From the NCBI GenBank assembly GCA_963920765.1, contig OY987245.1, positions 9,502,727 to 9,566,726 of the forward strand: 64,000 bases of DNA, read 5' to 3'. Below the pieces are notes generated by a model. The model had not been told where the DNA came from. It saw only the letters and a list, made by a program, of their open reading frames with translations, and did no database searches. Positions 15,001 to 23,784 of this stretch are shown piece after piece. Source of the DNA: Ulota crispa. Lineage: Eukaryota; Streptophyta; Bryopsida; Orthotrichales; Orthotrichaceae. The position numbers and the translations under genes are program-made. Positions within the stretch are counted from its first letter, which is position 1. The number at the start of each line of letters is the position of its first letter.

Positions 15001-18000
15001 TTGAGGTTTGTTGCTCACAAAAATTTGTTCACAATATAGCATTCTCCATCTGGCAATAATAATTCATTGATTTAAGGGATTTCAACTAATTTGTAATTGA
15101 GGTTTTGATTGTTTATTGATGGAGAATGTTATATTGTAAGCAAGGATCCGTGAGCCGTGAGCCATGAGCAGTGAGCCTAAATTTTTTGTCAAAATAGTCA
15201 AATTTATCTATAATTGTGTCTGTAGGGCCTTATAACTATGCATTTTAAACTTTTATTTTTTGAAAAACTTACATTTTTTAAAATTTTTCCATTGATTTTG
15301 AGCTCAAAATTGATTCTTACTCACCAAATTTGAACTCACCGCTCATGGGCTCACCAATTTATGCTCACCAAATAGCGTCGTCAATTTATTGATAACACGT
15401 GTTTATTGTATGAGTAGTTTTTCAACGTTATTATATCAATCTATAATATATCTTAGGACAATTTAAGGAACTTTTAAATTTCACTTGATCTTAGAACTAA
15501 TGATCCCATTTTATATTTGACATTTTTATATCACATAAAAAATAAATAAACGCATTTCTAAACCTGATAGTTACCTTGGTTTAGATTTGCTGTTTTCTGT
15601 TGTTTCTTGTTGGCATTTGCTATGTGTAACTTATCTCCCAACAGACCAAGAAGTAAATTGTTGTAAATCTTTGAGCTTCAATATTCTGATAAAACTAATT
15701 TAAATCTGCATTTTTGAATTTTAGTTGACATGCTTTATCGCAGATCTACGTTTACTGGATAATCGTGTTTGATTTAATTCAAATTTGAAAGAAAATTTTC
15801 ATAACCAAATAAAGTTCACCGTTAGTTGAAAACAGCTGTTACAGCCTTATAAATCAGTCTCATACAAGTCAATTTAACGTAAAAAGCTTCAAACTTTAAA
15901 TCAATTTCTCATTTCTGAAAACTTTCTAGTATTGAAAAAGAAACATGTAATGAAAAACCAAATCTTGTAAAAGTACATGAGAAAAACAAAATTAACTTGT
16001 GAGCTTGTAGATTTGTAATATCGATAAACGCCAAGCAAATTATTTTTGTCAAAGCTATGCTCTAAATAGAATAAATAAATAAAAAGAAAAAAGAAGAAGG
16101 TGCCAGCTATAATGAATGACTTCTAGAGTTGAAGCTTAAGGTAGATGTACCCAATCCCCACCTGTACCCAATCCCGACCTGTCCCCAATGCCGGCCATCA
16201 ATGTACTCGCAGTGTACATATCAAGTTTGAAATGTACCCACTAGGAATAGATGGTCGGAATTGGGGAGTTGCTGCTAAACAATTGGGAATGGACACAGTT
16301 ACCTTAATATCACACCAATTATTTATACTTGTTCACTAAAAACTTGAAATATTATATCAAATTTGAGCCCAATAGTAATAAATATAACAGAGAACATGTT
16401 ATTTATAAGAGCTAATATTTAAAACGGAGTTTTGCAAGATCCCTAAAGGTGAGTTCACTTATTGAAAGTAGCAAAGAAAGTCCTTTAGGTATAACTTTGG
16501 TTTTCATCTTAACTTCATGTAGACTAAAGAATCTAATTATTAGCAAGATAACTTAATATGGTTGTTTTTACCTGTCATAATCTTGTTGTATATGTTTTCA
16601 TGTTAGTAAACATTTTTCTTGAATTTTTATTTACATTTTCAAAATCAAAAAGCAATTTGCAATCCTATTTATTTTTTAGACACGCTCTTCTTTTCTTGAA
16701 GAATGTATACAATACTGTTGAATTATATTTACAATCTTCTGGTAAAAGTTTTCTACGTAAAAACGTAGGAATCTAAAATATTCCTTAAAATGGCTCTCTT
16801 AAGAGTTCAAGTTCAAACTATCAGAAGTTGCAAATATAGTAACATGATTTTTTAAAATTTTGGTGACTAATCTTTCGATTCTAAACAAAAGATTTTACAT
16901 ACAGAATCTAGTAAAATAAAAGTATCACACATTCTCTATCAATTTTTTTACTTTCCGTTTAATATTATGGAAATAAAAAGAACCTGTACATTTATGTAGG
17001 AAATTCAAAGACTTAGAAATGAGAACAAACACATTTCAGCACAACAGACAATATCAAAACTGGTGTAAAAATTGACAAGATATAATAGGGTTTTCAAATA
17101 TGCTGTTCACTATTGATTTTGTTCATATGAATAAGATTCATGAAAATCCTGGCTAGTCACTCCGTGAACGAGCCATGACAACCTCCTAAGGTTGTGATGG
17201 CATATTCACTGTGGTGAACGAAAACTCGTTCATGCCCATTTGTTCATTGTTATTTTGAGATGTTTGAAACCCCCTAATCAATTAATATGAATAAGATTTG
17301 GACAATAAAGTGAGTACAGGATTGAGAGCATCACCACCATTACATGCTCAAAATTTGACACACACAATACTTGGATGATAAAGTGCTCAGGGCTTCTCAA
17401 AATGTTCTCTTGACACTCAAAATTGAGTGTATCAAGGAATAAATCTTAAAATCACTATTCATCCTAAATGTAGTGAGCTCTATCGTAGACTCCACTTGAT
17501 AATTGGTCAATTAAACTATTTGTGGGGCGTGTTTGAAGAACAAGAGCAAAAGCAAGGGACAAGAATTTTAAGGACTCTTAAAAAGCAAACGTAAACATAT
17601 AGCACATCAATGATTGCGTGTAATGGTGTGGATGCTCTTACGCACAATCACTCAAACAATAAGTGTTTTACATTTACTTTTGAAAAGCCCTCAAAATTCT
17701 TGTCTCCCACCCTTGCTCTCCAAATGTGCCCCACAAATAGTTTATTGGCCTCACAAATAGTCAATTAACCAATCATTAAGTGGAGGAGCATAGAATAGAG
17801 CTCACTAAACTTGAGATGAATAATGATTTCAAGAATTGTTCCTTGACACGCTCAATCAAGAATTTGTTTTGTGAAGCCTTTAGCACTTTAACATCCAAGT
17901 ATTGCGCATGTCCAAGTTTTTCTACGCATGTAAAGATGCGGATGCTCTAAGGGTGCAAATGCGCTTAGATACAATCTTGGTTTTCAAATTTCTCATAACA

Positions 18001-18547
18001 TTTATTGACAAAAGGCAGCTGAGTACAACTTATCACTACTCCATGTCAACCGTATTCACAAAATTTATCTACTAAACCCCCTACGACGGGTTTGGGGATG
18101 TGACCCCTCATTGCCCAAAGCAGCCTTCACAGTTTATTGACAAAGTGTTATTGTTTGTTTGAAGCAGCACTCACTTTATTTTACTTTTACTTTTCCCTTT
18201 GTTAAATAAATGAAAATTTTTGGTTTTTAAAAATTGTTTGGAAGAGAGGGGGGTTATGGGGAAAACTTATACGTATTTGAAACTAAGAGATTTGAATTGG
18301 AAAACTATGTTATGTGCAGGCACAATGCTGTGATATGGACGAGAAGAAAAGCCCTCGTCCGTGCATTGAGCCAGAATCAAAGGTCTGTTGTAGTAGTGAA
18401 CCTGTGATTATTTACCAACCTGCTCCAAAGCCATGTACACATGATGAAGAAGTGCAGACAGAGTCTCCATTGATCAGATTCAAAGAGAAAGAACGCTTCT
18501 TATCTGGACATGGGCCATATCGTGTTGATCACATTAAAGGATACTAA
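1..18547 (+). CDS. Unrecognised Ser/Arg-rich coiled-coil protein, 3' part of a multi-exon gene
   Basis: I do not recognise the family. The reading frame is open from the left edge, so the 5' end lies outside. My exon model, joined by phase and GT-AG sites, is 2-561, 2001-2206, 3784-3962, 6862-7029, 7398-7505 and 18320-18547, with stop TAA at 18545; this gives about 482 residues in the window. Exon 1 encodes a low-complexity Ser/Arg-rich segment (RRLSGNGASRRSSS, SRRGSG) with a short helix (LPDQLQEKLEHLESEIMEAK). Exons 2-3 are strongly charged and helical (SRVSMLECERERERVSALEA; DREDREDRCIDKERD), as expected of a coiled coil. Exons 4-5 are Pro/Gly-rich, then PQLVRIVEQVGKNLPQIIM. The last exon is Cys-rich and ends GPYRVDHIKGY. 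Introns hold elements O, A1, A2, C1, C2, D1-D5 and others. A cytoskeletal or centrosomal role is only a guess from composition. The exon 3 acceptor (weak pyrimidine tract) and the linkage of the last exon over about 10.8 kb are the least certain points. Confidence 0.6.
623..947. mobile_element. MITE B1 (AGGTAGGAGGCTC ends)
   Basis: The terminal inverted repeats begin AGGTAGGAGGCTC and are flanked by TA on both sides (within TTAA). It lies in intron 1 of the coiled-coil gene, 61 bp after the donor. A second copy of the same family is at 18547-18873. There is no coding capacity. Confidence 0.8.
973..1274. mobile_element. MITE B3 (GGAGCACCC ends)
   Basis: The left end TAGGAGCACCCAT is matched by an inverted right end ATGGGTGCTCCTACC. 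The interior (CATCATGTTCAAAACCC; AATAGGATCCTATAATTTGC) is shared with B5, B7 and B8, although their termini differ. From 1275 to 2000 I see only AT-rich intron sequence. Confidence 0.7.
2284..3032. mobile_element. Stowaway-like element L1, interrupted by C1
   Basis: The right end reads GGACAGAGGGAG followed by TA, the inverted form of the classic Stowaway terminus CTCCCTCTGTCC. The left end is a degenerate CTCCCTATATCCCTCT. A related, uninterrupted copy lies in the oxidase intron near 27233-27960 and serves as the empty-site reference for the C1 insertion. Confidence 0.7.
2595..2900. mobile_element. MITE C1 with perfect 9-bp target duplication
   Basis: A near-complete palindrome with ends GGGGGAATTTCATGG and CCATGAAACTTTTCC. 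The 9-bp TTGCTTAAA occurs directly before it (2586-2594) and directly after it (2901-2909). The element sits inside L1, and the L copy in the oxidase intron shows the corresponding unoccupied sequence. A 9-bp duplication is typical of Mutator-like elements. Other copies: C2, C3, C4. Confidence 0.85.
3075..3716. mobile_element. MITE A1 (TTAACCCCTAAATGCCCAAG ends)
   Basis: Inverted ends TTAACCCCTAAATGCCCAAG and CTTGGGCATTTAGGGGTTAA. An ATT trinucleotide tract lies at about 3149-3176. It shares its interior with A2 and A10 (about 650 bp each). It is in intron 2 of the coiled-coil gene. Confidence 0.85.
4351..4766. mobile_element. Inverted-repeat element O
   Basis: It has unusually long terminal inverted repeats of about 60 bp. 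The left end begins TTTAGGGAATTACTACAGCA and the right end is its near-perfect complement. Only one copy was seen in the window. It lies in the intron after the exon ending at 3962; the adjoining stretches 3963-4350 and 4767-5180 hold nothing recognisable. Confidence 0.75.
5181..5832. mobile_element. MITE A2 (TTAACCCCTCACCGCCCA ends)
   Basis: Inverted ends TTAACCCCTCACCGCCCA and TGGGCGGTGAGGGGTTAA. The interior resembles A1 and A10. From 5833 to 6861 the intron is AT-rich with no structure I can name. Confidence 0.85.
7689..8256. mobile_element. MITE C2, split by D1
   Basis: The left end is GGAAAAAAATGATGGATACC and the right end GGATACCCATCAAATTTTC. The interior has the family hallmarks (CTTTTTCAGAAATT; GTGCACATGC; AAGTGGCATGCAC). 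About 250 bp of D1 interrupts the left arm. Confidence 0.75.
7735..7987. mobile_element. MITE D1 nested in C2
   Basis: Ends with the D-family signature: TATGCTAAATTGTGAGTGGG on the left and GCTCACAAAATAGCAG on the right, with GAGCTCAAAATTGG inside. It lies within the left arm of C2, so it is the younger insertion. Confidence 0.75.
8621..9560. mobile_element. MITE D2, interrupted by foldback M
   Basis: The left end GGAGAATGTTATACTATGGG followed by CCGTGAGCCGTGAG is D-family. The matching D interior (TTTTCCATTGATTTGAGC) resumes only near 9500, after the foldback at 8797-9350. The right boundary is approximate. Confidence 0.5.
8797..9350. repeat. Large foldback (hairpin) element M
   Basis: A very long inverted repeat centred near 9040. 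The left arm (from about 8895) carries GACCCCACGGAGCTGCCCGG and GCCACGTGTCCTTGC. The right arm carries their complements up to about 9225. Flanking AATTAATTAA-rich tails extend the arms. The arms are GC-rich in an AT-rich intron. A transcript through here would fold into a hairpin well over 150 bp long. Confidence 0.85.
9629..9727 (+). CDS. Alternative terminal exon of the upstream coiled-coil gene (candidate)
   Basis: A good acceptor (pyrimidine-rich tract then TTGCAG) precedes 33 codons that continue in phase 0 from the exon ending at 7505. They read ATSNLSKKDSSNYLPFGNDE and onward to a TAG at 9725-9727. The composition is hydrophilic and unlike the surrounding AT-rich intron. It is either an alternative 3' end giving a shorter isoform than the 18320-18547 exon, or a cryptic exon. 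No good internal GT donor in a compatible phase was seen, which favours a last exon. Confidence 0.35.
   Translation, partial: ATSNLSKKDSSNYLPFGNDESKRCLPSSSHKY
9728..10490. other. AT-rich intron, nothing recognised
   Basis: Low-GC sequence without open frames, inverted repeats or motifs I can support. Confidence 0.6.
10491..11312. mobile_element. MITE A3 (TTAACCCCTAAAGGACCATT ends)
   Basis: Ends TTAACCCCTAAAGGACCATT and AATGGTCCTTTGGGGGTTAA. This is the reference uninterrupted copy of the roughly 0.8-1.1 kb A subgroup, with A6, A7, A8, A9, A11 and A18. The small minus-strand ORFs within it are not conserved between copies. Confidence 0.85.
11580..11819. mobile_element. MITE D3 (left end damaged)
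   Basis: The right end TGCTCACAAAATAGCATTATCC and the interior GAGCTCAAAATTGG are D-type; the left terminus is shortened. CATTCTCCACC occurs on both sides, but part of it resembles a D terminus (GGAGAATG), so I do not call it a target duplication. Confidence 0.6.
11830..14799. other. AT-rich intron with one weak foldback
   Basis: Mostly featureless AT-rich sequence. At 12475-12765 two inverted arms (GCAATATTTGTCAATTTGGG and its complement, AAATTGATTTTGG) form a diverged foldback. The open frames here (such as 12158-12451) have AT-driven composition and no protein character. Confidence 0.55.
14800..15048. mobile_element. MITE D4 (reverse orientation)
   Basis: D-family copy: TTGTGAGTGTAAAATGGTGA at the left end and CACAATATAGCATTCTCC at the right, 72 bp from D5. 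Confidence 0.65.
15121..15384. mobile_element. MITE D5 with 9-bp target duplication
   Basis: Left end GGAGAATGTTATATTGTAAG, right end CTCACCAAATAGCGTCGTCA. It is flanked by a perfect 9-bp direct repeat TTTATTGAT (15112-15120 and 15385-15393), as in Mutator-like elements. Repeated GTGAGCC units lie next to the left end. Positions 15394-16138 hold nothing recognised. Confidence 0.8.
16139..16304. mobile_element. Short MITE B4
   Basis: About 166 bp between TA sites. It starts AGGTAGATGTACCC and ends in the inverted GTTACCT. GTACCCAATCCC-type repeats occur inside the left arm. Positions 16305-17082 are AT-rich without recognised features. Confidence 0.55.
17084..17275. mobile_element. Foldback element G4
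   Basis: Left end TAGGGTTTTCAAATATGCTG and right end ATGTTTGAAACCCCCTA match the G family at 37740-38886. The arms carry GTGAACGA and TCGTTCA motifs around a small central hairpin. Confidence 0.6.
17326..17947. mobile_element. MITE E1 (GAGCATC ends)
   Basis: Begins GAGCATCACCACC and ends GGATGCTC, with 3-bp flanks TGA and TAA. The long inner arms form a foldback (TTTGTGGGGCGTGTTTG against CAAATGTGCCCCACAAATAG). Confidence 0.65.
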
Positions 18548-18873
18548 GGTAGGAGGCTCGTAAACCGACCATCTAAGGGATGAAACTCAATTTGGAGAGG
18601 TGGAACTCTTTGAAATAATTTTCAGTAAATTTTTTTTGAAAGACAAGAAGAGTTGACATCTAATCCAAGTTGTTTCATTTTTTTTTGGAGCTTTGTGGAA
18701 TTAGTTACAAAATTTTGAAGCTGAAGTGGCATAGGACTCTAAAACCGCCCACCTCCTTAAAATGTACACTATTTTTACATTTTAAAAATCTATGAAAAAT
18801 TGCATGTACAGAAGAAATACATTTCAGAGGGTGAGAGGTTTTAGAACCTGGATCGTTTATGAGCCTCCTACCT
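18547..18873. mobile_element. MITE B2, inserted at the stop codon of the coiled-coil gene
   Basis: Same family as B1 (AGGTAGGAGGCTC ends). The TA of the host stop codon is the target duplication, and the first A of the element supplies the third base of TAA (18545-18547). The right flank TA is at 18874-18875. The 3'UTR therefore starts inside the element. Positions 18876-19286 have no recognised feature. Confidence 0.8.
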
Positions 18874-19286
18874 TAAGGTGGAGGATTGCCAACAATGTCC
18901 CTTACCCATCCTGAAGGGGGCCATTTACAATCTCAACAAGGATGGGTTTTCAACCAAGGTTTCGAATTCATTTTTTTGTCCTTTTCAAGGTTAGGACCAC
19001 TTAAGTCATGTCAAGTGTCCCAAAGTGGCAACTAAAAAGTAGGAAGTAATGAGTAGAAAGTTATTTGACTAATATCAAAGTTGCATGAGTTTAGAGGTTG
19101 GCAATGGGCCCAAAGCACTTTTTGACTCCCAAACTTTGCAGTAATTTCAATTTTGCAAATAAAATTATGAAAACTTGCAATCTCAATAATGCTTATCATA
19201 CTACACAGGGAAAATTATGCATTGCCTCAAACTCTTTGAACTTTGTTGCAAAATTGCTTAAATAAACAGGTATGTGTGAGCTCACC

Positions 19287-20046
19287 TTAACCCTTGAGCG
19301 CCCCAGCGACCAGATTTTGGTTGCTCTAGATTTTAAAGCCTTAATTTGAGGCATTGGATCTAACTTTTTGGTCTTGCTATAAACTACAATCATGAAGGCA
19401 TTCAAGTTGTCCATGTCAATGGAGTAATGGCAAGGAAAGCCAAATTGTTGTATAAGCGTTGCAAGAGATTTGATTTGGTGAAACACCATACGAGGCAACA
19501 TGGGCGTTTTAGCAAGCAACGTTTTACATGCTGCAACTAGTCAATATCCCATGCAAGCTTCCTTGTGTAAGCTTTGTGGTAGCGGGAAAGTTGTTGGCAA
19601 GGGTTCAAGCATTTTCTAGACCCTTATTATGGCAATTGTCACGGATTGTGTTGGTCATTGCTTTTTGTGCCTTAGCAATTTGAAGCCCTAAAACTTGACA
19701 TAAAAAGAAGTGCAATCTTCAATAATTTACAAGTGTGTGCATTCACATCTAATCTTGTTGCTCACAACATTTGAGATGAATCCGGGGCTTATAGAATTTT
19801 GTAAAAATCATCAAATAGCAACTACCTACCAAAAAATGAAATTTTGTCATCACGTGTTGTTTGATCAAATGTCATAATCTCCCATCTCTCGTGGTGAATT
19901 GTTCCCAAAGTTTGCAAGCCATTTTCTAAATAGGTGTTCCACTATTTTCAAAGGTCATTTTTTGTGGATCATCTAATTGACCGAGATGCAATGCATCAAA
20001 GTTTTTGGTCTCCATGGTGGATACGGCCTGGGCCCGTAGGGGTTAA
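19287..20046. mobile_element. MITE A4 (TTAACCCTTGAGCGCCCC left end)
   Basis: Left end TTAACCCTTGAGCGCCCCAG; the right end GGGCCCGTAGGGGTTAA is more diverged. A minus-strand open frame at 19196-19519 crosses the left boundary, so it is unlikely to be a gene. Positions 20047-21205 hold only a solitary TTAGAGCATC end (20091) and AT-rich sequence. Confidence 0.7.
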
Positions 20047-21205
20047 CTATAAAAACAAACTCTCCAAGGAGCCATGTACATTTGACAAACTTAGAGCATC
20101 TCTAGTTGACGTTTAGAACTTCATCCTTGGGAAATGTAATGTTTCTTGTGTCTAGTGTTGAACGTGAATTCCCTTCACCTGTACAACTAGGTAAAATAGC
20201 CTACAACTAATAACAAGCCACTTTGTTTGAAAAAGTAAATAGATTCACCATCATTAACTACTCCAACCTATTTTTGTAAAAAAAAAGTAATATTTAGAGG
20301 AGTTGTTGAGCGCTAGGAAAATAAAATTTTGGACGTGCAAAGGAGAATATATTTTGGCAAGTGCATGCATTAGTTACTCCGTTTTCATCCAAAAATCTCC
20401 CTGTTTTACAATATGGGTGAAGTTGCTCTCAAAAATCATATCTACTACGGGATACGTGTAATTGTTGTTTGCCGTATGACAATAGATATAACTTACAGTG
20501 TCTTAAAAGTAGGAAAACATTGTCATACTGTTTTTGTCGTGGGGAAATTTCAATACAGGGTCCTTTGTCAAACTGGAATTGGTCATATCTTTTTTGAATT
20601 TTGATGGACAATGTGAAACAAATTTTGGAGGCAATTAGAAACACAATGACAAAACCATTAGATTTATATTGCGCATCTTTGAACAAATACTTCTTTGCAT
20701 GCTAAAACATTGTATTTTTGAAAATATCACAACCTCATTTAATGTTCTTTTTTGAAGTTGATCAAACTTGAGTAAGCTTACGCACCGATAGATTCGGTTG
20801 CTTAAATCTTCATCAATTGCTTTTTTTTCAAAGCATTAAATATTTCCATGGCATTGCCTCTATCCCCTAGTCTACCATTTACAATAATTTGATTTTATTG
20901 ATAAATTTAAAACAATTATGTTTGAAGTACTAGAACAAAGGACAAGTGGTATGGGATTATGTTTGCAACGTGTTGTGGTCTCACCCTAGTTTGACATGTA
21001 GCAATCAAGTACTTCAAACTATTGAATTAATGTTGAGAATCATATCTTGATTTTGAAACAATTATTGTGTTTGTGTGCTGCTAAAATCATCACTACAACA
21101 AACGCTTCAATGAAAGTGTTTGATTTTTTATATAAAATTTGGAAGAGACCTACAGCTAGCATTTAACTTGGACTAGATTGCATGTAGTGATATATTTTAT
21201 CTTCC

Positions 21206-22082
21206 TTAACCCCTGAGCGCCCCAAGAGTGGGATCCTAACGCCGGGAATTATAAAAAGAGGGCTCCTAAGTTTGGATTTTTTGTACTTCGTTGGGGACCG
21301 TACAAGGTTTAGGGGTAGGGTTGAGTATTAAAGGGAGTGGGGTAACAGGTAGGGCACGGTTAGGGTTGATGGATTTCTGAGCATGATCTGGAGGAGGTAG
21401 ATTTCTGCTTTTGCCATTCACGATTAGGGTGACCAGGGTGACTGATGATTGCCTGTTTTTGACCGGTGGGGAGCTCTGGCTCCACAACAACGTGTCCTTG
21501 CTTACGTAATGTGAGCAACACTTGTCCAGCAATTTGAACATGCAAAGGCTGCGGGCTCCTACTATTATGAGTTGTTCAAGATTTGTGATGCAACAAGGAC
21601 AAGCTTCTTCTAGCGTACAAGATCAAAGGGGCCAGCATGTTAGTCAACCTTGGTACAGCTCTGGTTGATGCTCCAATCAAGCCTATGTGAATTGCCTGGT
21701 CACTGATTTTTTGGAAAATGATCCGCTAACCAGATGATTCTCAAAATTGACATGTGTACCATTACCTTGTTAGCGAAGACCTGGTAAAAATTTCAGCACA
21801 GTAAACCTAACCTTGCATACCCTACGCTAGGCTGAACCACAAAACCACCTAAAATTTCACTCCACCACTCAGGGTCAACAATAGTTTGACTATTATAATC
21901 TACTCCATCAATCAGTCAAACCCTCCAAAAGTCTAAACCATGGCTTGAGGCCCTTTTGCACTACCAATTTCAGCGGTAAATTTTGGTGGATCTGACTTTG
22001 GCGCAGATGTGGGGACTTTCAGACCCATGACCCCCACCACACTTCTTCGCGCGTGAAAAAACTGGGGGCGCTCAGGGGTTAA
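21206..22082. mobile_element. MITE A5 (TTAACCCCTGAGCGCCCC ends)
   Basis: Ends TTAACCCCTGAGCGCCCC and GGGGGCGCTCAGGGGTTAA. The interior is more GC-rich than other A members (CCGGTGGGGAGCTCTGG), so it may have a different origin inside similar ends. Confidence 0.8.
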
Positions 22083-22315
22083 GGTTTCTTTATTTCCATG
22101 GCCATGATTGGATCAATGGGATTTCAAATTGTTTTGACTAAATGTCTAAAGTTTCACACTAACAAATGAATGGTATTATTTTTGAGTAAATTTTCATCAG
22201 CTTTATTTTTATTTTTTATTTTTTATTTTTATAGTAATAAATGTAGATGAAATCAACCATATATAGGATCAATAAAAACTAAATTGCAAGAAATATGGAA
22301 TTGTAATTAAGGTTC

Positions 22316-23190
22316 TTAACCCCTAAAGGACCAATTGTCCCCTCGAGGGACAATTGAGATTTTGGGCATGTCCTTACGACTAAACTACTTTGTATCATTT
22401 TCTAAATTTTTTATAAAAGATGGGGAATACAAAGATCTATGTGGGCATCTAATTTTTTCTTCATTTTGACATTTATTGAAGAAGTTAAAAATGAATTTAT
22501 GGAAAAAGGTCAAGATTGGGTAGCCCAAAAAAATCTTTAAAAATTGCATTTAAAATAAAATAAAAATATGAAGTAGGTTCTTTGGAGCATCTCCACCAAT
22601 TGGCAATTGGAATGACATGTCATATGGCTCAACTTGGCCCCTTCATGGAGAATTGGCTTGTTATATAATTCCCATGTCCACCAAATTGAGTTTACGAGAA
22701 CGCATTACAAGGTTTGGAATTAAAAACTATGCCAAAAATAGCTGCAATTTTTGGATGCTCCAAGCATCTTTGCCTTGGCAACGTGGGATGCTCTAGGCAT
22801 CTTTGCTAGTGCATCATGGGCAAGTTAGTAGTTTAGACTTTAGAGAACTGATGGCAAATAAATTGGGGCCTCACCAACCATCAAGGCAATAAATAAAAGT
22901 GTTAGAGCCATGATTCAAGCACATTACAAATGAAAACTACCACAACAGTTCAGAGTGCCTGAAGCCTTTTCTACAGCGCCTGGGCAAAATTTGCCATCAT
23001 CGTGTCAATGCTGGACACTCTAAAATCAGAAACAACCCCAAGGCCACGGTATATTACAAGCTGGAGCCAAGCGGTGGAGATGCTCTTAGATTTATATATA
23101 GGTGGGGAGCTTTGAATCATTCAATTCTCATTGATGAGATGAAAGTTATGAGAAGTTTTTGTGTGCAGGTAGGTGTTGGAATTATTGCAA
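22316..23190. mobile_element. MITE A6, interrupted by E3, right end lost
   Basis: The left end TTAACCCCTAAAGGACCAAT is clear. The interior follows A3 up to TTGTGTGCAGGTAGGTG and is then replaced by the half copy of foldback N at 23180-23395. E3 is inserted at GGTTCTTT. Confidence 0.65.
22585..23095. mobile_element. MITE E3 nested in A6
   Basis: Ends GAGCATCTCCACC and GGTGGAGATGCTC. Comparison with A3 (GGTTCTTTAGACTT uninterrupted) shows the site was TTA, now TTG on the left and TTA on the right, a 3-bp duplication as in PIF/Harbinger MITEs. Confidence 0.75.
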
Positions 23191-23395
23191 CAATCATTTT
23201 TATAAGGGCCTCACAACAACAACAACGTAGTTGCAGAAAAACAAACTAGTTTTCCTCAAATTGTAAACCACCTGAAATTTGAGAATGTACATACACGCAC
23301 CTCCAAGTGGCAAAGTGATGAGTCATGAGGTGACTAATCAGGGTAGGGCAACCTAAATGCAATATTCAGTGTAGGTACAAAATCATCTTTCCTCT
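23180..23395. repeat. Half copy of foldback N
   Basis: Contains CACCTCCAAGTGGC, GTGATGAGTCATGAGGT and GGCAACCTAAATGC. All match one arm of the larger foldback at 59353-59930. Confidence 0.55.
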
Positions 23396-23496
23396 AAACA
23401 ATTTGTATACAAATTGGCATGAAGCTGAAATTTTTAGAAGTGATGAAAAAAATAGTACCAAAGAGTAGAAGAATCAAAGTGGCTGGGTAAGAACCA

Positions 23497-23640
23497 ACCA
23501 AACTCTTTGGGAATCTATGATAATCTTTGGGGACTCTTTGGGAATCTTTGGAGGATCTTTTAGGAATCTTTGGGCTCCTTGGGAATCTTTAATGAAACTA
23601 TGGAAATCTTTGGAGAACCTACATGGAATCTTTCAAATCT
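23497..23640. repeat. Degenerate short repeats (TTTGGGAATCTT)
   Basis: About ten imperfect copies of a CTTTGGGAATC-like unit, just upstream of the LINE relic. Their phase is irregular, so this is a decayed minisatellite. Confidence 0.6.
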
Positions 23641-23784
23641 CTGCGAGAGATGTGCTGCGTTGCAGGTTTCGAAAGGCATAACTCTAAGGTAGAACCACCC
23701 TTTTCCGATCATTTAAGTTCTTGGAGAATAATACATAAGAGTAACAATGCGGCATAACTTTTTCTTTGATTGTGTCATACAAAA

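Noticed and set aside
19196-19519. 107-codon minus-strand frame
   Set aside because: Crosses the left boundary of MITE A4.
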